Below are positions 51,786 through 61,377 of a DNA stretch of 64,000 bases, one piece after another. The stretch is from NCBI RefSeq assembly GCF_003576375.1, contig NZ_QWGE01000005.1:305768-369767 (forward strand), given 5' to 3'. Origin of the DNA: Pontibacter oryzae. Its GTDB lineage: Bacteria > Bacteroidota > Bacteroidia > Cytophagales > Hymenobacteraceae. Position numbers and translations under genes: made by a program. Each line of letters begins with the position of its first letter. Position 1 is the first letter of the stretch. A model generated the notes under the pieces. It saw nothing but the letters and a program-made list of their open reading frames with translations, had not been told where the DNA came from and searched no databases.

Positions 51786-54761
51786 TTAGAAGTTCACGTT
51801 TACACCGAAGTTGTAAGTAGCTGCTATTGGGTACACGTTGCGGTCTATACCTGCGCTGATCGGGGTACCGCCAATTTCTGGGGTAAAGCCTTTATAGCTG
51901 AACCAGGTTACAGGGTTTTGCGCATTTACATAGAAGCGAACACTCTGCATTTTCAGTTTGCTAACAAAATCGTTCTGCAAAGTATAGCCTAACTGTATAT
52001 TGCGGATTCTGATATAGCTACCATCCTCTACATACCAGCTGTTTGGATCAAGGTTTGAACCGCTCAGTTTTGAGGATGGGTAAGAGTTAGAAGTGCCTGG
52101 TCCATTCCAGCGGTTGTCAAAGAAATCTTTGGTGTAGTTTTCGTTACCGAATCGAATTCCTTTGTTTGCATTATACACATCCACATCACCAACACCCTGT
52201 ATATCCAGCAAGAAATCGAAGTTTTTAAAGGTCACGGAAGTGTTAATACCGTAGATAACACCCGGGTTAGGGTTGCCAAGCAGCACTCTGTCTCTAGAGT
52301 CAATCACGTTGTCGTTGTTTACATCGCGGTAGCGGAAATCACCTGGGGCTGCACCTGGTTGCGCTGAGTTATCTATTTCCTGCTGGGTCTGGAAAATGCC
52401 AGCCACATCATATCCATAGTATGAGCCTATTGGGTCGCCTAAGCGCGAAACCGTTGTAAAGTAACGGCCAATCGGCAGGCTACCGCCTAAAAGGAAAGTA
52501 TTACCACCGGCAAGGCCTACTACTTCGTTCTTATTGAACGAAACGTTTCCGCCAATGCTGTAGCTAAAGTCGTTAGAGATGTCATCAGACCAGTTAGCCA
52601 CTAATTCTAAACCAGTGTTTCTAAAGTCAGCAAAGTTACCTCTGATATTTTCGCCCTGTAAACCACCTGAAAGAAGCACCGGAACGTCAAACAAAGCATC
52701 GTTGGTTTGCTTTCTATACCAATCTGCCTCAAATGTTAAGCGGTTGTTCAGGAAACCTAGCTCTAAACCAAAGTCAAGCTCATCCACGCCTTCCCATAAC
52801 AAAATGTTTGGAACCGTGCGAACGATACTCCCCCCTACGTAAGGCATTGGCGGGTTACCAAACACTGCTGTGTATCGAGGGCTAATTGTTGCTGTTAATT
52901 GGGCAACGTTTGTAGGGATACCGGCATTACCCAGCTTACCGTAGCTCGCGCGCACTTTCATAAAGTCCAGGTAAGCCAGGTCTTGCATGAACGGCTCTTC
53001 GGAAACTACCCAGCCTAAACCTACTGAAGGGAAGTTTTCCCAACGCGTATCTTTAGGGAATTTTGAAGATGCATCGCGGCGCAACGTAGCTGTGAGCAAA
53101 TAGCGGTCTCTAAAGCTGTAGTTAACTCTACCGAAGTATGAATTAAAGCGCTCTTTATCCGCAGTATTCGAAATGCCGTATGTCTCAGGATCTCCCAGAC
53201 CTAAAAACAACGTTGACTCAGAGTCGAAAGGCACGTCATTAGCTCTTCCTTCTAATCTTTCCCATTTAATTTCCTGGGCAGATGTACCTATTAAGGCTGT
53301 AACATCATGCTCGCCGAAAGTTTTAGAATAGGTCAATGTGTTTTCCCAGAGCCACTGGTTGTCTTTTCTTCTAGCCTTTACTAGCAGGCTTCGGTTAGCA
53401 AACTGCACAGAGGTTAGTGAGTCTTTAGCTTGGTAATTGCGGCTTTCACTTATACCATACTCCAAACCAAGGCTGGTTTTGAAAGTGAAGTTATTCATGA
53501 ACTTAAGCTCACTGAACACATTACTTACCAAGCGCTGCCCGTTTGAAATTTGATTGTAGCGATCCAAAGTGGCGCGCGGGTTGGCAAAGTTACCTAAACC
53601 AATATCGGCTGGGTCGCCGTAGTTGCCATTGGCTTTAAAAACAGGCAAAACCGGAGGCGCTACAAATGCCTCATAAAGTACGCTACCCGGCGCGTCATTA
53701 GACTCAAAATCGTAGAATATGGCATTATAACCAACTTTTACGTTGTCGCTTAACTCTGCATCTGTTTGCAGGCGGGCGGTAATGCGCTCATAGTCATTCT
53801 TTTTAATAATACCTTCTTCGTTAAGGTATCCACCACTCAGGCTGTAGGTTATTTTTTCAGATCCACCTGAAACACTTACCTGGTGGTTATGAATAGATGC
53901 CGTTCGGAGCACTTCATCATACCAGTCTGTGCTTGGTGCATTAGGGTTTACTTTCTCGGTGCCTAACTTTTCGTTAACCAGGGTAGCGTACTCACGGGCA
54001 TTGGCCATTTCCAGTTGGTTAGTGGCTTTCTTTACACCCACAAAGCCATTGTAGTTAATGCGTGGAGCCCCAGACTTTCCGCGCTTTGTAGTAACCAGAA
54101 TTACACCGTTGGCCGCACGAACACCATAAATGGAGGCACTGGAAGCATCTTTCAACACATCCATAGACTCAATATCATTCGGGTTCAAGAAGCTAAGGTC
54201 GCTAACGATGGTACCGTCTACCACGTAAAGCGGCTCTACTTTACCCAGTACAGATCCCGCTCCGCGTATACGAACAGACGGGGAAGCCCCTGGCTGGCCA
54301 TTGTTGGTGATAGACACACCCGCAACTTTACCTTGCAAGGAGCTTACCGGGTTTTGAGAAGCTTGCTTGTTAAGCTCTTCCCCTTTAACGGAAGCGATCG
54401 AGCCGGTCACGTCGCGCTTTTCCTGCACCCCATAACCTACTACTACTACCTGGCTCAGTTCGGTGTCCGAAACCTGGAGCTGAATATTTACCGTGTTTCT
54501 GTTATTAATAGGTACTTGCATACTTTGGTAGCCCAAGTAGCTAACTGACAATGTACCATTTGCCGGTGCGCTAATTGTGAAGTTACCAGTAGCGTCGGTT
54601 TGAGTGCCGGTACTTGTTCCCTGTACCATTACACCCGCTCCAATCAGCGGTTGTCCGGTAGAGGCATCGGTCACTTTGCCCTGCACAGAAATTGTATTTT
54701 GCGCAAAACTCAGGTGAACCGTAAGCAGGCACATGAGGAGGAGTAAAAAATTTTTCTTCAT
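51786..54761 (-). CDS. SusC/RagA TonB-linked outer-membrane transporter
   Basis: 991 residues: signal peptide (about 1-20), carboxypeptidase-regulatory-like domain (about 24-100), the plug with VVVVGYGVQEKRDVTGSI and DVLKDASSASIYGVRAANG, and a 22-strand-type barrel ending FGVNVNF. It imports oligosaccharides released at the surface together with SusD. It is the first gene of the polysaccharide locus, downstream of the sensor gene. The upstream region has GTATAC at 54920 and 54930, a possible control site. Confidence 0.95.
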   Translation of the reverse strand: MKKNFLLLLMCLLTVHLSFAQNTISVQGKVTDASTGQPLIGAGVMVQGTSTGTQTDATGNFTISAPANGTLSVSYLGYQSMQVPINNRNTVNIQLQVSDTELSQVVVVGYGVQEKRDVTGSIASVKGEELNKQASQNPVSSLQGKVAGVSITNNGQPGASPSVRIRGAGSVLGKVEPLYVVDGTIVSDLSFLNPNDIESMDVLKDASSASIYGVRAANGVILVTTKRGKSGAPRINYNGFVGVKKATNQLEMANAREYATLVNEKLGTEKVNPNAPSTDWYDEVLRTASIHNHQVSVSGGSEKITYSLSGGYLNEEGIIKKNDYERITARLQTDAELSDNVKVGYNAIFYDFESNDAPGSVLYEAFVAPPVLPVFKANGNYGDPADIGLGNFANPRATLDRYNQISNGQRLVSNVFSELKFMNNFTFKTSLGLEYGISESRNYQAKDSLTSVQFANRSLLVKARRKDNQWLWENTLTYSKTFGEHDVTALIGTSAQEIKWERLEGRANDVPFDSESTLFLGLGDPETYGISNTADKERFNSYFGRVNYSFRDRYLLTATLRRDASSKFPKDTRWENFPSVGLGWVVSEEPFMQDLAYLDFMKVRASYGKLGNAGIPTNVAQLTATISPRYTAVFGNPPMPYVGGSIVRTVPNILLWEGVDELDFGLELGFLNNRLTFEADWYRKQTNDALFDVPVLLSGGLQGENIRGNFADFRNTGLELVANWSDDISNDFSYSIGGNVSFNKNEVVGLAGGNTFLLGGSLPIGRYFTTVSRLGDPIGSYYGYDVAGIFQTQQEIDNSAQPGAAPGDFRYRDVNNDNVIDSRDRVLLGNPNPGVIYGINTSVTFKNFDFLLDIQGVGDVDVYNANKGIRFGNENYTKDFFDNRWNGPGTSNSYPSSKLSGSNLDPNSWYVEDGSYIRIRNIQLGYTLQNDFVSKLKMQSVRFYVNAQNPVTWFSYKGFTPEIGGTPISAGIDRNVYPIAATYNFGVNVNF

Positions 54762-54966
54762 ACGTGTTATCGTAAGGTTTAATGATTATTAGGTTGAGAT
54801 GATAAATGTCTTGAAAAACCTAGCCCCTCCCAAAAAAGGCACTACTACATTACTACATCATAGCTGAAAATAGTGAGTGCTTACATTAGTAACGAATGCA
54901 AAAATCATCCTGGGTGAGTGTATACTCCCGTATACGTTGAGCAAGTGCGATTGATGAAGTGATGTA

Positions 54967-55004
54967 ATAAAAAATGCCGCCTGAAGCACTGTTTCGGGCG
55001 GCAT
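54967..55004 (-). terminator. Terminator of the sensor/regulator gene
   Basis: On the minus strand ATGCCGCC and GGCGGCAT form the stem, followed by T6. It lies 30 nt after the regulator stop and isolates it from SusC. Confidence 0.85.
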
Positions 55005-55034
55005 GAGTGGTAATGATGTGGTAATGATGTGGTG

Positions 55035-57935
55035 TTATATCTCCATCACAAACTCCACAAGGTTCTTATCGTGGTCCATGTTTAACTTTTTACGCAACCG
55101 GTACCTGCGCAGCTCTACCCCTCTCACAGTAATGTTGAGCAAGGACGCAATCTCTTTGCTGCACATGTTCATACGCAGGTAGGCACATAGCTTCAAATCA
55201 TTGGGGGTGAGCTCCGGGTAGTCCTCTTTTAGCTTCTTAAAGTAGTTTGCATTGGTCTCATTAAAGCTCTTTTCAAACACATCCCAATCATTCTCAGAGC
55301 TCATGCCTTCTGTAATGATTTTTTGTATTTTCTTAAGCTGCTTCTCTGGCAACCTGTTCCCTTCCGAGTCCTGTAGCTTATTAACTTCCGTGCTTATATT
55401 CTGTAGCAGCTCATTTTTATTGACGATGTTAAGGGCTGTGCTGGCCAATTCACGGCTCTTGCTCGACAGCTCAGACTTTAGCTGTTCGTTTCGGAGTTTC
55501 ACCAACTTCTGCTCATGAAGCATGGCTTCCTGGCGCAATTGCTCCTGCTTCTCTTCTTCGAGCTTCCTTTGGATCTGCTGCTGATCGCGCTGCAGTTTAC
55601 GGTAATAGAAGCGACGCCCCAGCCATAGCAATACGGCAACTAAAAGGGCATAGCAAACATACGCCCACCAGGTAGCATACCAGGGTGGCGATATCGCGAA
55701 ATGGTAAAGTGTACCCTCTGTTATAACCTCTCCGTTAATGCGAGCCCGCACACTAAAAGTATACTTCCCCTGGCTTAAGTTGGTAAACTCCTTCTGTGTG
55801 GCAGTGCTCCACGGCGACCACCTATCAGAATAGCCCTCTAGCAGATACTGGAACTGCACGTTTGCGTGCTTAAAGTATGGCAAGGCAAACGTAAACCTGA
55901 TATTGTTCTGGCTATAAGGCAGCTTCAGTAAATCCGTTCGCTGCCCTGTTTCGCTCAATAACTGTTGCTGATCGGTTGTGTTCTCTACTTTCCGAATCAA
56001 TACACTTGGCAGAGCCACGTTGCCCTGGGCCCGGGCCTGTGTGTTATAAATCACGAAGCCGTCATCTATACTTATCAGATAGATGGCATCACTTATTTTG
56101 CTGATGCTCTCATACTCCTGCACCATGCGCCCATCTAAAATACTGAACTGGTTAGTATTAACTTTCGGGCGCTGCGGGTCTGCAAGATCTACAAGCGCAA
56201 CTTTGCCGTGGTTAATGAACCAATGCTTTTTGCCAGTGGCCGGTATGATTCTGTTGGATGTAGCCAGCTTCCCTATTTTACTGTTCAGCTCATCATACGG
56301 CGAGAAGCTGCCACTCAGTTCATTATAAAGGTAAAAACCGGCATCAGAGGAAAAAAGCAGGCTATTGTACAACCGCGATATGTTTACTTTATAGTTGCCT
56401 GGCAGGCCATCTGCTTTATCAAAGCTTTTGCTAGCGGTAACTTTTTTGAGTTCCGGGCTCAGGCTTAGCTTAAAGAGCCCTTTATAGGCGTGGCTTACCC
56501 AAATATTGCCAGCGTTATCCTGCTCCACATTCTTGCTGGGTTCTCCAAAGCCGCTTACTTTATGGGCGTATGCCCAGTGCCCATTCTTGTCTTTGCGATA
56601 AACGGCCAGGCCGGTATAAGTACCTTGGATTAGTGCGGTTGGGTCTGAGGGTAGTTTCTTTATCGTCCAGCCTCCTTTTAGATCAGAAATCTTTACAAGT
56701 TCACTTCCTTCCACCCGAAAAGTTCCTTCGTTGTGGCCACAAAGTAACTCGCCATCTATCTCGGTCAGCTCCCATACTTGCCCTTGGGAGTTTTCAATAA
56801 TCTGAAAGTCAAGATTTTGAGCCGCATTGCTACTGCCAGGGTTCCACTTGCTATAAAACAAACCCTGGTTTGTGCCCAGGTATATTTTGCCCTCGTGTAT
56901 GGTGCTGCTGTATACGGTGCCAAAGGTGCCTACCTTATCAAAGTAAAAGTATAAAGGTGAGTTTATCTCCACACGGTCAACGCCATTATCCAGTCCAACC
57001 CATAGGTTTTGGGAGGAATCGGTGTAGAGGTTCAGGACGGTATTATTCTGCAGACCGCTGTTCTTATTAAGTTTATGGACCAGCTGGCCGCTCTCGTCCA
57101 GAATGACCACACCGTTAAGGATAGTACCGAAGGCGTAATAGCGGCCGTTTACCTTAGCACCATTGTTTAGCTGATTGGCGCGCAGGTAGTTATCTGCCTC
57201 GTTTTGCCAAGGGGTAAAGTCGACGCCATCGTATATATAGATTCCGTGTCTGGCTGTACCTATCAGTAGCCGCCCCTTTGTAAATGGCAGCACCGTTAGG
57301 ATACGGGTGTTGGCAAGCTTATCGTTGTTATTTAGCCGGTGCAGGCTATCATTTTTCAACTCAAAAAGGCCCTGCCCTATTACATCGGCAAAATAGCGGT
57401 TACCAGCTTTGAGCAGGAATAAGTAAGGTTGGCTGGCTTTCACCACTTTTATCTTACCGGCCTGGTAAATAAAGATGCTCGCAAATGACTGGAAGTATAC
57501 TTTATCGCCATCAGCGTAAATTTTCCAGATCTCGTCTTTGGGGCGGTGCTCTTCAGGTACTAGGCCTACCAGCGACGTATAATTGAAACGCCCTTGCTTG
57601 TCGTAGCTCCAGTAGCCCATTTCGCCAAAGCCGCCAGCGTACACCCGGCCTTTCTTATCGGTAGCCACAGAGCGCACGATCAGCTTGTTTGGCATCTGGA
57701 ATAGTTCCCAGCTATTTCCGTCGTAAGCCAGAAGGCCATTGGAGTTACCGTAGTACATAACCCCATCCTTGCCCTGCGCCACCGACCAATTCTGGTTGCC
57801 TGCCTGGTATATTGCTTTTGTATAATTCTGAATATAAGGATATCCCAGATTTCCGACTGTGTTACCGAGAGCTCCAAAGGAGAACAAAAGCAGCACAAGC
57901 GGCAAAATAAATCTATCGTATACCACTTTCTTCAT
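55035..57935 (-). CDS. Membrane-anchored propeller/Y_Y_Y sensor with LuxR-type HTH
   Basis: 966 residues from the ATG at 57935. Signal segment (about 5-25), two-component-regulator-type propeller repeats (about 30-640), a Y_Y_Y domain (about 690-760, VQFQYLLEGYSDRWSPW), one TM helix (WWAYVCYALLVAVLLWLG), a long coiled coil (about 800-880) and a C-terminal LuxR-type HTH (LTPNDLKLCAYLRMNMCSKEIASLLNI). It has no histidine-kinase, receiver or AraC domain, so it is not a standard hybrid two-component system. It likely senses a glycan in the periplasm and switches on the SusCD locus. Confidence 0.88.
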   Translation of the reverse strand: MKKVVYDRFILPLVLLLFSFGALGNTVGNLGYPYIQNYTKAIYQAGNQNWSVAQGKDGVMYYGNSNGLLAYDGNSWELFQMPNKLIVRSVATDKKGRVYAGGFGEMGYWSYDKQGRFNYTSLVGLVPEEHRPKDEIWKIYADGDKVYFQSFASIFIYQAGKIKVVKASQPYLFLLKAGNRYFADVIGQGLFELKNDSLHRLNNNDKLANTRILTVLPFTKGRLLIGTARHGIYIYDGVDFTPWQNEADNYLRANQLNNGAKVNGRYYAFGTILNGVVILDESGQLVHKLNKNSGLQNNTVLNLYTDSSQNLWVGLDNGVDRVEINSPLYFYFDKVGTFGTVYSSTIHEGKIYLGTNQGLFYSKWNPGSSNAAQNLDFQIIENSQGQVWELTEIDGELLCGHNEGTFRVEGSELVKISDLKGGWTIKKLPSDPTALIQGTYTGLAVYRKDKNGHWAYAHKVSGFGEPSKNVEQDNAGNIWVSHAYKGLFKLSLSPELKKVTASKSFDKADGLPGNYKVNISRLYNSLLFSSDAGFYLYNELSGSFSPYDELNSKIGKLATSNRIIPATGKKHWFINHGKVALVDLADPQRPKVNTNQFSILDGRMVQEYESISKISDAIYLISIDDGFVIYNTQARAQGNVALPSVLIRKVENTTDQQQLLSETGQRTDLLKLPYSQNNIRFTFALPYFKHANVQFQYLLEGYSDRWSPWSTATQKEFTNLSQGKYTFSVRARINGEVITEGTLYHFAISPPWYATWWAYVCYALLVAVLLWLGRRFYYRKLQRDQQQIQRKLEEEKQEQLRQEAMLHEQKLVKLRNEQLKSELSSKSRELASTALNIVNKNELLQNISTEVNKLQDSEGNRLPEKQLKKIQKIITEGMSSENDWDVFEKSFNETNANYFKKLKEDYPELTPNDLKLCAYLRMNMCSKEIASLLNITVRGVELRRYRLRKKLNMDHDKNLVEFVMEI

Positions 57936-57947
57936 ACAAGACATCAT

Positions 57948-58514
57948 TAAGGTTTAATTCTTGTCTTTCTGAAGGGCAATATCTTAAAAATAGCCCAAAA
58001 AGCCGCTAAAACTTTTAGAAAGTAAACCTATGTTGGCACATCACTAACATAGGCCATATACGCTTTGTTATATTCATGCCTTGTATGCCCGATGCTTAAG
58101 ACCCCTGCCCCAAACCGTTGGCTTTATCATTTAGAGTATAGCGCAAGGTATGCTTTTGCTGATTAGCCATGCAGAAAGACAGCCCGGTGGGCAAACTAGG
58201 CATCGCAACTAAAAACTAAAGTATTTGCCACTGAAAGGCTAAACTTACTCTCCCGGAAAGTATGGGTTTGCCTGCAGGTTTCATGCCACTGCTGCACCAA
58301 AGAATTAATCTCCTGGCCAGGCTTTAACGAACAAAAATGGCCGCTGGCAGTAGGTACATATATATTTTATTAACTGTTCGCAACAACTATTACCGACTTT
58401 ATTCCGAAGAAGTAGGGCTACCAGGTAAGATAGCCAGTAATTTTCGGTTGGCTTTAAAGCCAGAATACTGTAGCAGCCCGAAGTATAAACCACAAAAACG
58501 CCAATACCACAGAT
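57948..58514. other. Divergent intergenic region between sensor gene and SDR
   Basis: 567 nt without a credible gene. Inverted repeats CCTATGTT/AACATAGG (58027-58034 and 58046-58053) and CTAAAACTTTTAG (58006-58018) lie upstream of the sensor and could be control sites. No clear promoter match was found. Confidence 0.45.
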
Positions 58515-59324
58515 ATGAGCAATTCAGACTTAAACAGATTAGCCGGCAAAGTAGCTATAGTTACAGGGGCCAGTTCCGGAATCGGGCAGGGCATCGCCAT
58601 CGCCATGGGGCAGGCCGGTGCCCACATCGTTGTTAATTTTCATTCGGATGAGGAAGGAGCCCTGGAAACGCAAAAGCAGATTAAACAGGCTGGCGGAAAA
58701 GCTGTTACGCTGGAGGCTGATGTTTCAAAACCCGAGGATGCCCAACTGCTCGTAGACACCGCAATCAAGCAATTCGGCACCGTGGATATACTTGTGAATA
58801 ATGCCGGCGTGCAGCAGGATCAGGACTTCCTTAAGATGTCGATGGAAGAGTGGCAAACTGTTATAGATATAAACCTGACGGGCCATTTCCTTTGCGCCCA
58901 GGCAGTGGCCAGAGAGTTTGCAAAACGCAAGGTGCAACCCGAAGCGCGCACTGCCGCTGGGCATATCATCTTCATCAGCTCGGTGCACGATATTATTCCG
59001 TGGGCTGGCAGGGCTAACTATACCGCTGCCAAGGGCGGCCTGCAGATGCTCATGAAAACACTGGCCCAAGAGCTGGCCAAGTATAAAATCAGGGTTAATG
59101 GCATTTCGCCGGGAGCTATAAAGACTGATATCAACCGCAAGGAATGGGAAACCGAGGAAGGCCGTAAGAAGATGCTTGCACAAATACCCTATGGCCGTAT
59201 TGGAGCGCCAGAAGATATCGCGAAAGTAGCCGTTTGGCTAGCCACCGACGAAGCAGATTATATTACCGGCACTACTATTTACGTGGACGGTGGCATGACC
59301 CTTTACCCCTCTTTTAACAGCTAA
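58515..59324 (+). CDS. Glucose 1-dehydrogenase-like SDR
   Basis: 269 residues: TGASSGIGQG cofactor loop, NNAGVQQDQDFL, the catalytic Ser in FISSVHD and Tyr/Lys in YTAAKGG, ending TTIYVDGGMTLYPSF. This closely follows the Bacillus-type glucose 1-dehydrogenase pattern, which oxidises beta-D-glucose with NAD(P). A link to the glucose-releasing locus next door is possible but unproven, and a housekeeping stress role is equally likely. Confidence 0.85.
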   Translation: MSNSDLNRLAGKVAIVTGASSGIGQGIAIAMGQAGAHIVVNFHSDEEGALETQKQIKQAGGKAVTLEADVSKPEDAQLLVDTAIKQFGTVDILVNNAGVQQDQDFLKMSMEEWQTVIDINLTGHFLCAQAVAREFAKRKVQPEARTAAGHIIFISSVHDIIPWAGRANYTAAKGGLQMLMKTLAQELAKYKIRVNGISPGAIKTDINRKEWETEEGRKKMLAQIPYGRIGAPEDIAKVAVWLATDEADYITGTTIYVDGGMTLYPSFNS

Positions 59325-59437
59325 GCAAGCAGCAAATTATAAAGTATAAATCTGGTTTTGTACCTTCGGCACGAGATGGTGCCTCCTCTTATCGCGCCTT
59401 GTGCTCAACCTGGTTTATTATACTTTTAGCTTTCGCC

Positions 59438-59893
59438 ATGCAGCAACTGACTCCAAACTGGATCATACTTTTACCTTTCCTGGGAGGAATTGCCGTTACA
59501 ACGCAGGCAGCTGTTAACGGCCAGTTGCGCGAGCAGGTGCAGAGCCCATTAGTAGCTGCTTTTATATCGTTTGGAGTAGGTACGCTGGTGCTAGGCCTGC
59601 TTATACTCTTAACCAAACAACAGCTTCCGACCTATCAGCAATTGGTTGGCATTTCGCCACACAAGCTCATGGGCGGAGTGCTAGGGGCTTTCTTCGTGAC
59701 CAGTATTATACTTTCGGTGCAGCGCCTGAGCGTGGCAAATATCTTCGCGCTGGTGGTGGCCGGCCAGTTAGGCATCGCCTTGCTCTACGACCATTTCGGA
59801 ATGATAGGCGTGCGCCAAAGTCCTGTTACGCTTACACGCCTGGCAGGGCTAGCTTTTCTCATACTTGGTGCTTACCTTATCAATAAAAAGTAG
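59438..59893 (+). CDS. DMT-family (DUF606/YdcZ-like) permease
   Basis: 151 residues from the ATG at 59438; a TTG at 59399 would add 13 residues. Five hydrophobic segments with the N-terminal FLGGIAVTTQAAVNGQLREQVQSP and middle LMGGVLGAFFVTSIILS typical of the DUF606 group. It is half the length of ordinary EamA exporters, so it probably dimerises. The substrate is unknown. Confidence 0.85.
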   Translation: MQQLTPNWIILLPFLGGIAVTTQAAVNGQLREQVQSPLVAAFISFGVGTLVLGLLILLTKQQLPTYQQLVGISPHKLMGGVLGAFFVTSIILSVQRLSVANIFALVVAGQLGIALLYDHFGMIGVRQSPVTLTRLAGLAFLILGAYLINKK

Positions 59894-60068
59894 TTTAAGA
59901 AGCGCTCTCTACAGCCTGTGTTCTTAAAGCGTTCAGGCCCCATATCCTCGCAAACTTTACCATGTCATTCCTATACCCCAGAAAAAACTACTGAGAAGGA
60001 TTGATACTTCCATTTTATGCTTTGGAGGTTCTTAACAAGAAGGCGCTGATTTTCTGGCTAATGCTTGG

Positions 60069-61370
60069 TTAGCTTTCCTCAGTTTTTTGCTGGCTCGCCT
60101 TTATCATATCCAGCAACAGGCCCGACCAGGTAAAGCTGTGAGCGCCGTGGCCTGCGCCAGTAAAGGGGTCATAATACTCTCTGAACCCACTCTTGGTGAT
60201 CAGTTTTTTTACACTTAGCAGCAGCCCGTCTGCTTCTTCTTTATACCCTTTGCGCAGCAGGAAACGGTGCATGAACCAATTAAACACAACCCATGTTGGC
60301 CCGCGCCAAATATACACCGACTCTCTGGGGTTAAAGGCCGGCTCCCGCACCGATAGCGATGGAATCGGGAAAGGTACGTGAAAGCCGTCTTGCCCAAGTA
60401 AGTGCCGCTCCAGCACGGCTTCACTGATATGTACAGGAATATTATTGAGCACCACCGGAAAGAAAATAGTGGCCGTGGCAATGCGGAGCTGTTTCATGTT
60501 GTGGCCTGCCAGATCGTAAAAGGCATAATCCTGTGGGTTATACATATACTTCAGGATGCTGTCGCTGCAACGCTCGGCCCGGGCTTTGTAGGTAGCTGCA
60601 TCCGGGTCCTTCGCAGCGGCGCATAACGCAGCAAGCGCGTGCAGGTTTTGGGCATAAATGGTGTTATAGGCTACATCCTTTACAATAAAATTATCTTGCT
60701 TATAAATTCGCTTCAGGTTATAGCCACGCCGGAAGTTGCCCATCTCCAGCCACATCACCTTCAGGAACAAACGCCAGTTGGCACGGCCTGGGCCAAAGTT
60801 TAGCACCGGGTCGTAGCTGGCCTTCCAGTCCATACCCGACTCGTAAGGCGAGATGATGGAAAGCAGGCCCTCGCCCTCGAAATCACGGTTTTGGTGCAGC
60901 CAGTTGTAATAGGCTTTCAGCTTTGGCAGCATCTCCTTCAGAAAACCAGTGTCGTGGGTGCGGTTATAGATGCGCTGAACGGCCTCGGCTACCAGGGGCG
61001 GTTGCACAAGCGCTGTCATGTGGGGTTTGGTTAGCCGGAACAGTGATTTGGGCCTTAGCTGAAATACATCGGTGCTGCGCGCCGGGAACGGGTGCTTCCA
61101 GTAAAGTATATGGCCCACAAACCCATCCTGCTCCTGCAACTGAAACAGGCTTTTGATGTGCTTTTTGGCCATGTCATACTCTTCTAAGGCAGTAAGCGTG
61201 TACACATGGAAACAGGTATCCCAGAAGTACTGAAAAGGGTACGTGCCTGGCGAGGGCTTAGTGTAGTGAAACGTATAGCCGCCGTTCTGCCCCTCGATCA
61301 TGTTGGCATAAAGCACTTCGCGCACTTGTGCCTCTATCTGCGCATCGGTCAGCAAGTCCTGATTCTCCAT
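60069..61370 (-). CDS. Trehalase/GH63-like (MGH1-type) glycosidase
   Basis: 433 residues from the ATG at 61370; earlier in-frame ATGs at 61394 and 61406 overlap the upstream gene. An (alpha/alpha)6-barrel signature is seen in YPFQYFWDTCFHVYTLTAL, LLSIISPYESGMDWKASYDP, YIWRGPTWVVFNWF and REYYDPFTGAGHGAHSFTWSGL, as in mannosylglycerate hydrolase and GH63 enzymes. It is cytoplasmic (no signal). The start lies 7 nt after the SPW/VKOR gene stop, so they form an operon. The substrate could be a compatible solute. Confidence 0.83.
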   Translation of the reverse strand: MENQDLLTDAQIEAQVREVLYANMIEGQNGGYTFHYTKPSPGTYPFQYFWDTCFHVYTLTALEEYDMAKKHIKSLFQLQEQDGFVGHILYWKHPFPARSTDVFQLRPKSLFRLTKPHMTALVQPPLVAEAVQRIYNRTHDTGFLKEMLPKLKAYYNWLHQNRDFEGEGLLSIISPYESGMDWKASYDPVLNFGPGRANWRLFLKVMWLEMGNFRRGYNLKRIYKQDNFIVKDVAYNTIYAQNLHALAALCAAAKDPDAATYKARAERCSDSILKYMYNPQDYAFYDLAGHNMKQLRIATATIFFPVVLNNIPVHISEAVLERHLLGQDGFHVPFPIPSLSVREPAFNPRESVYIWRGPTWVVFNWFMHRFLLRKGYKEEADGLLLSVKKLITKSGFREYYDPFTGAGHGAHSFTWSGLLLDMIKASQQKTEES

Positions 61371-61377
61371 AGCCAGC

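Noticed and set aside
54920..54935. Paired GTATAC words upstream of SusC as an operator
   Set aside because: Short and self-palindromic, and the genome favours TATAC words, so it is mentioned only as a possible site.
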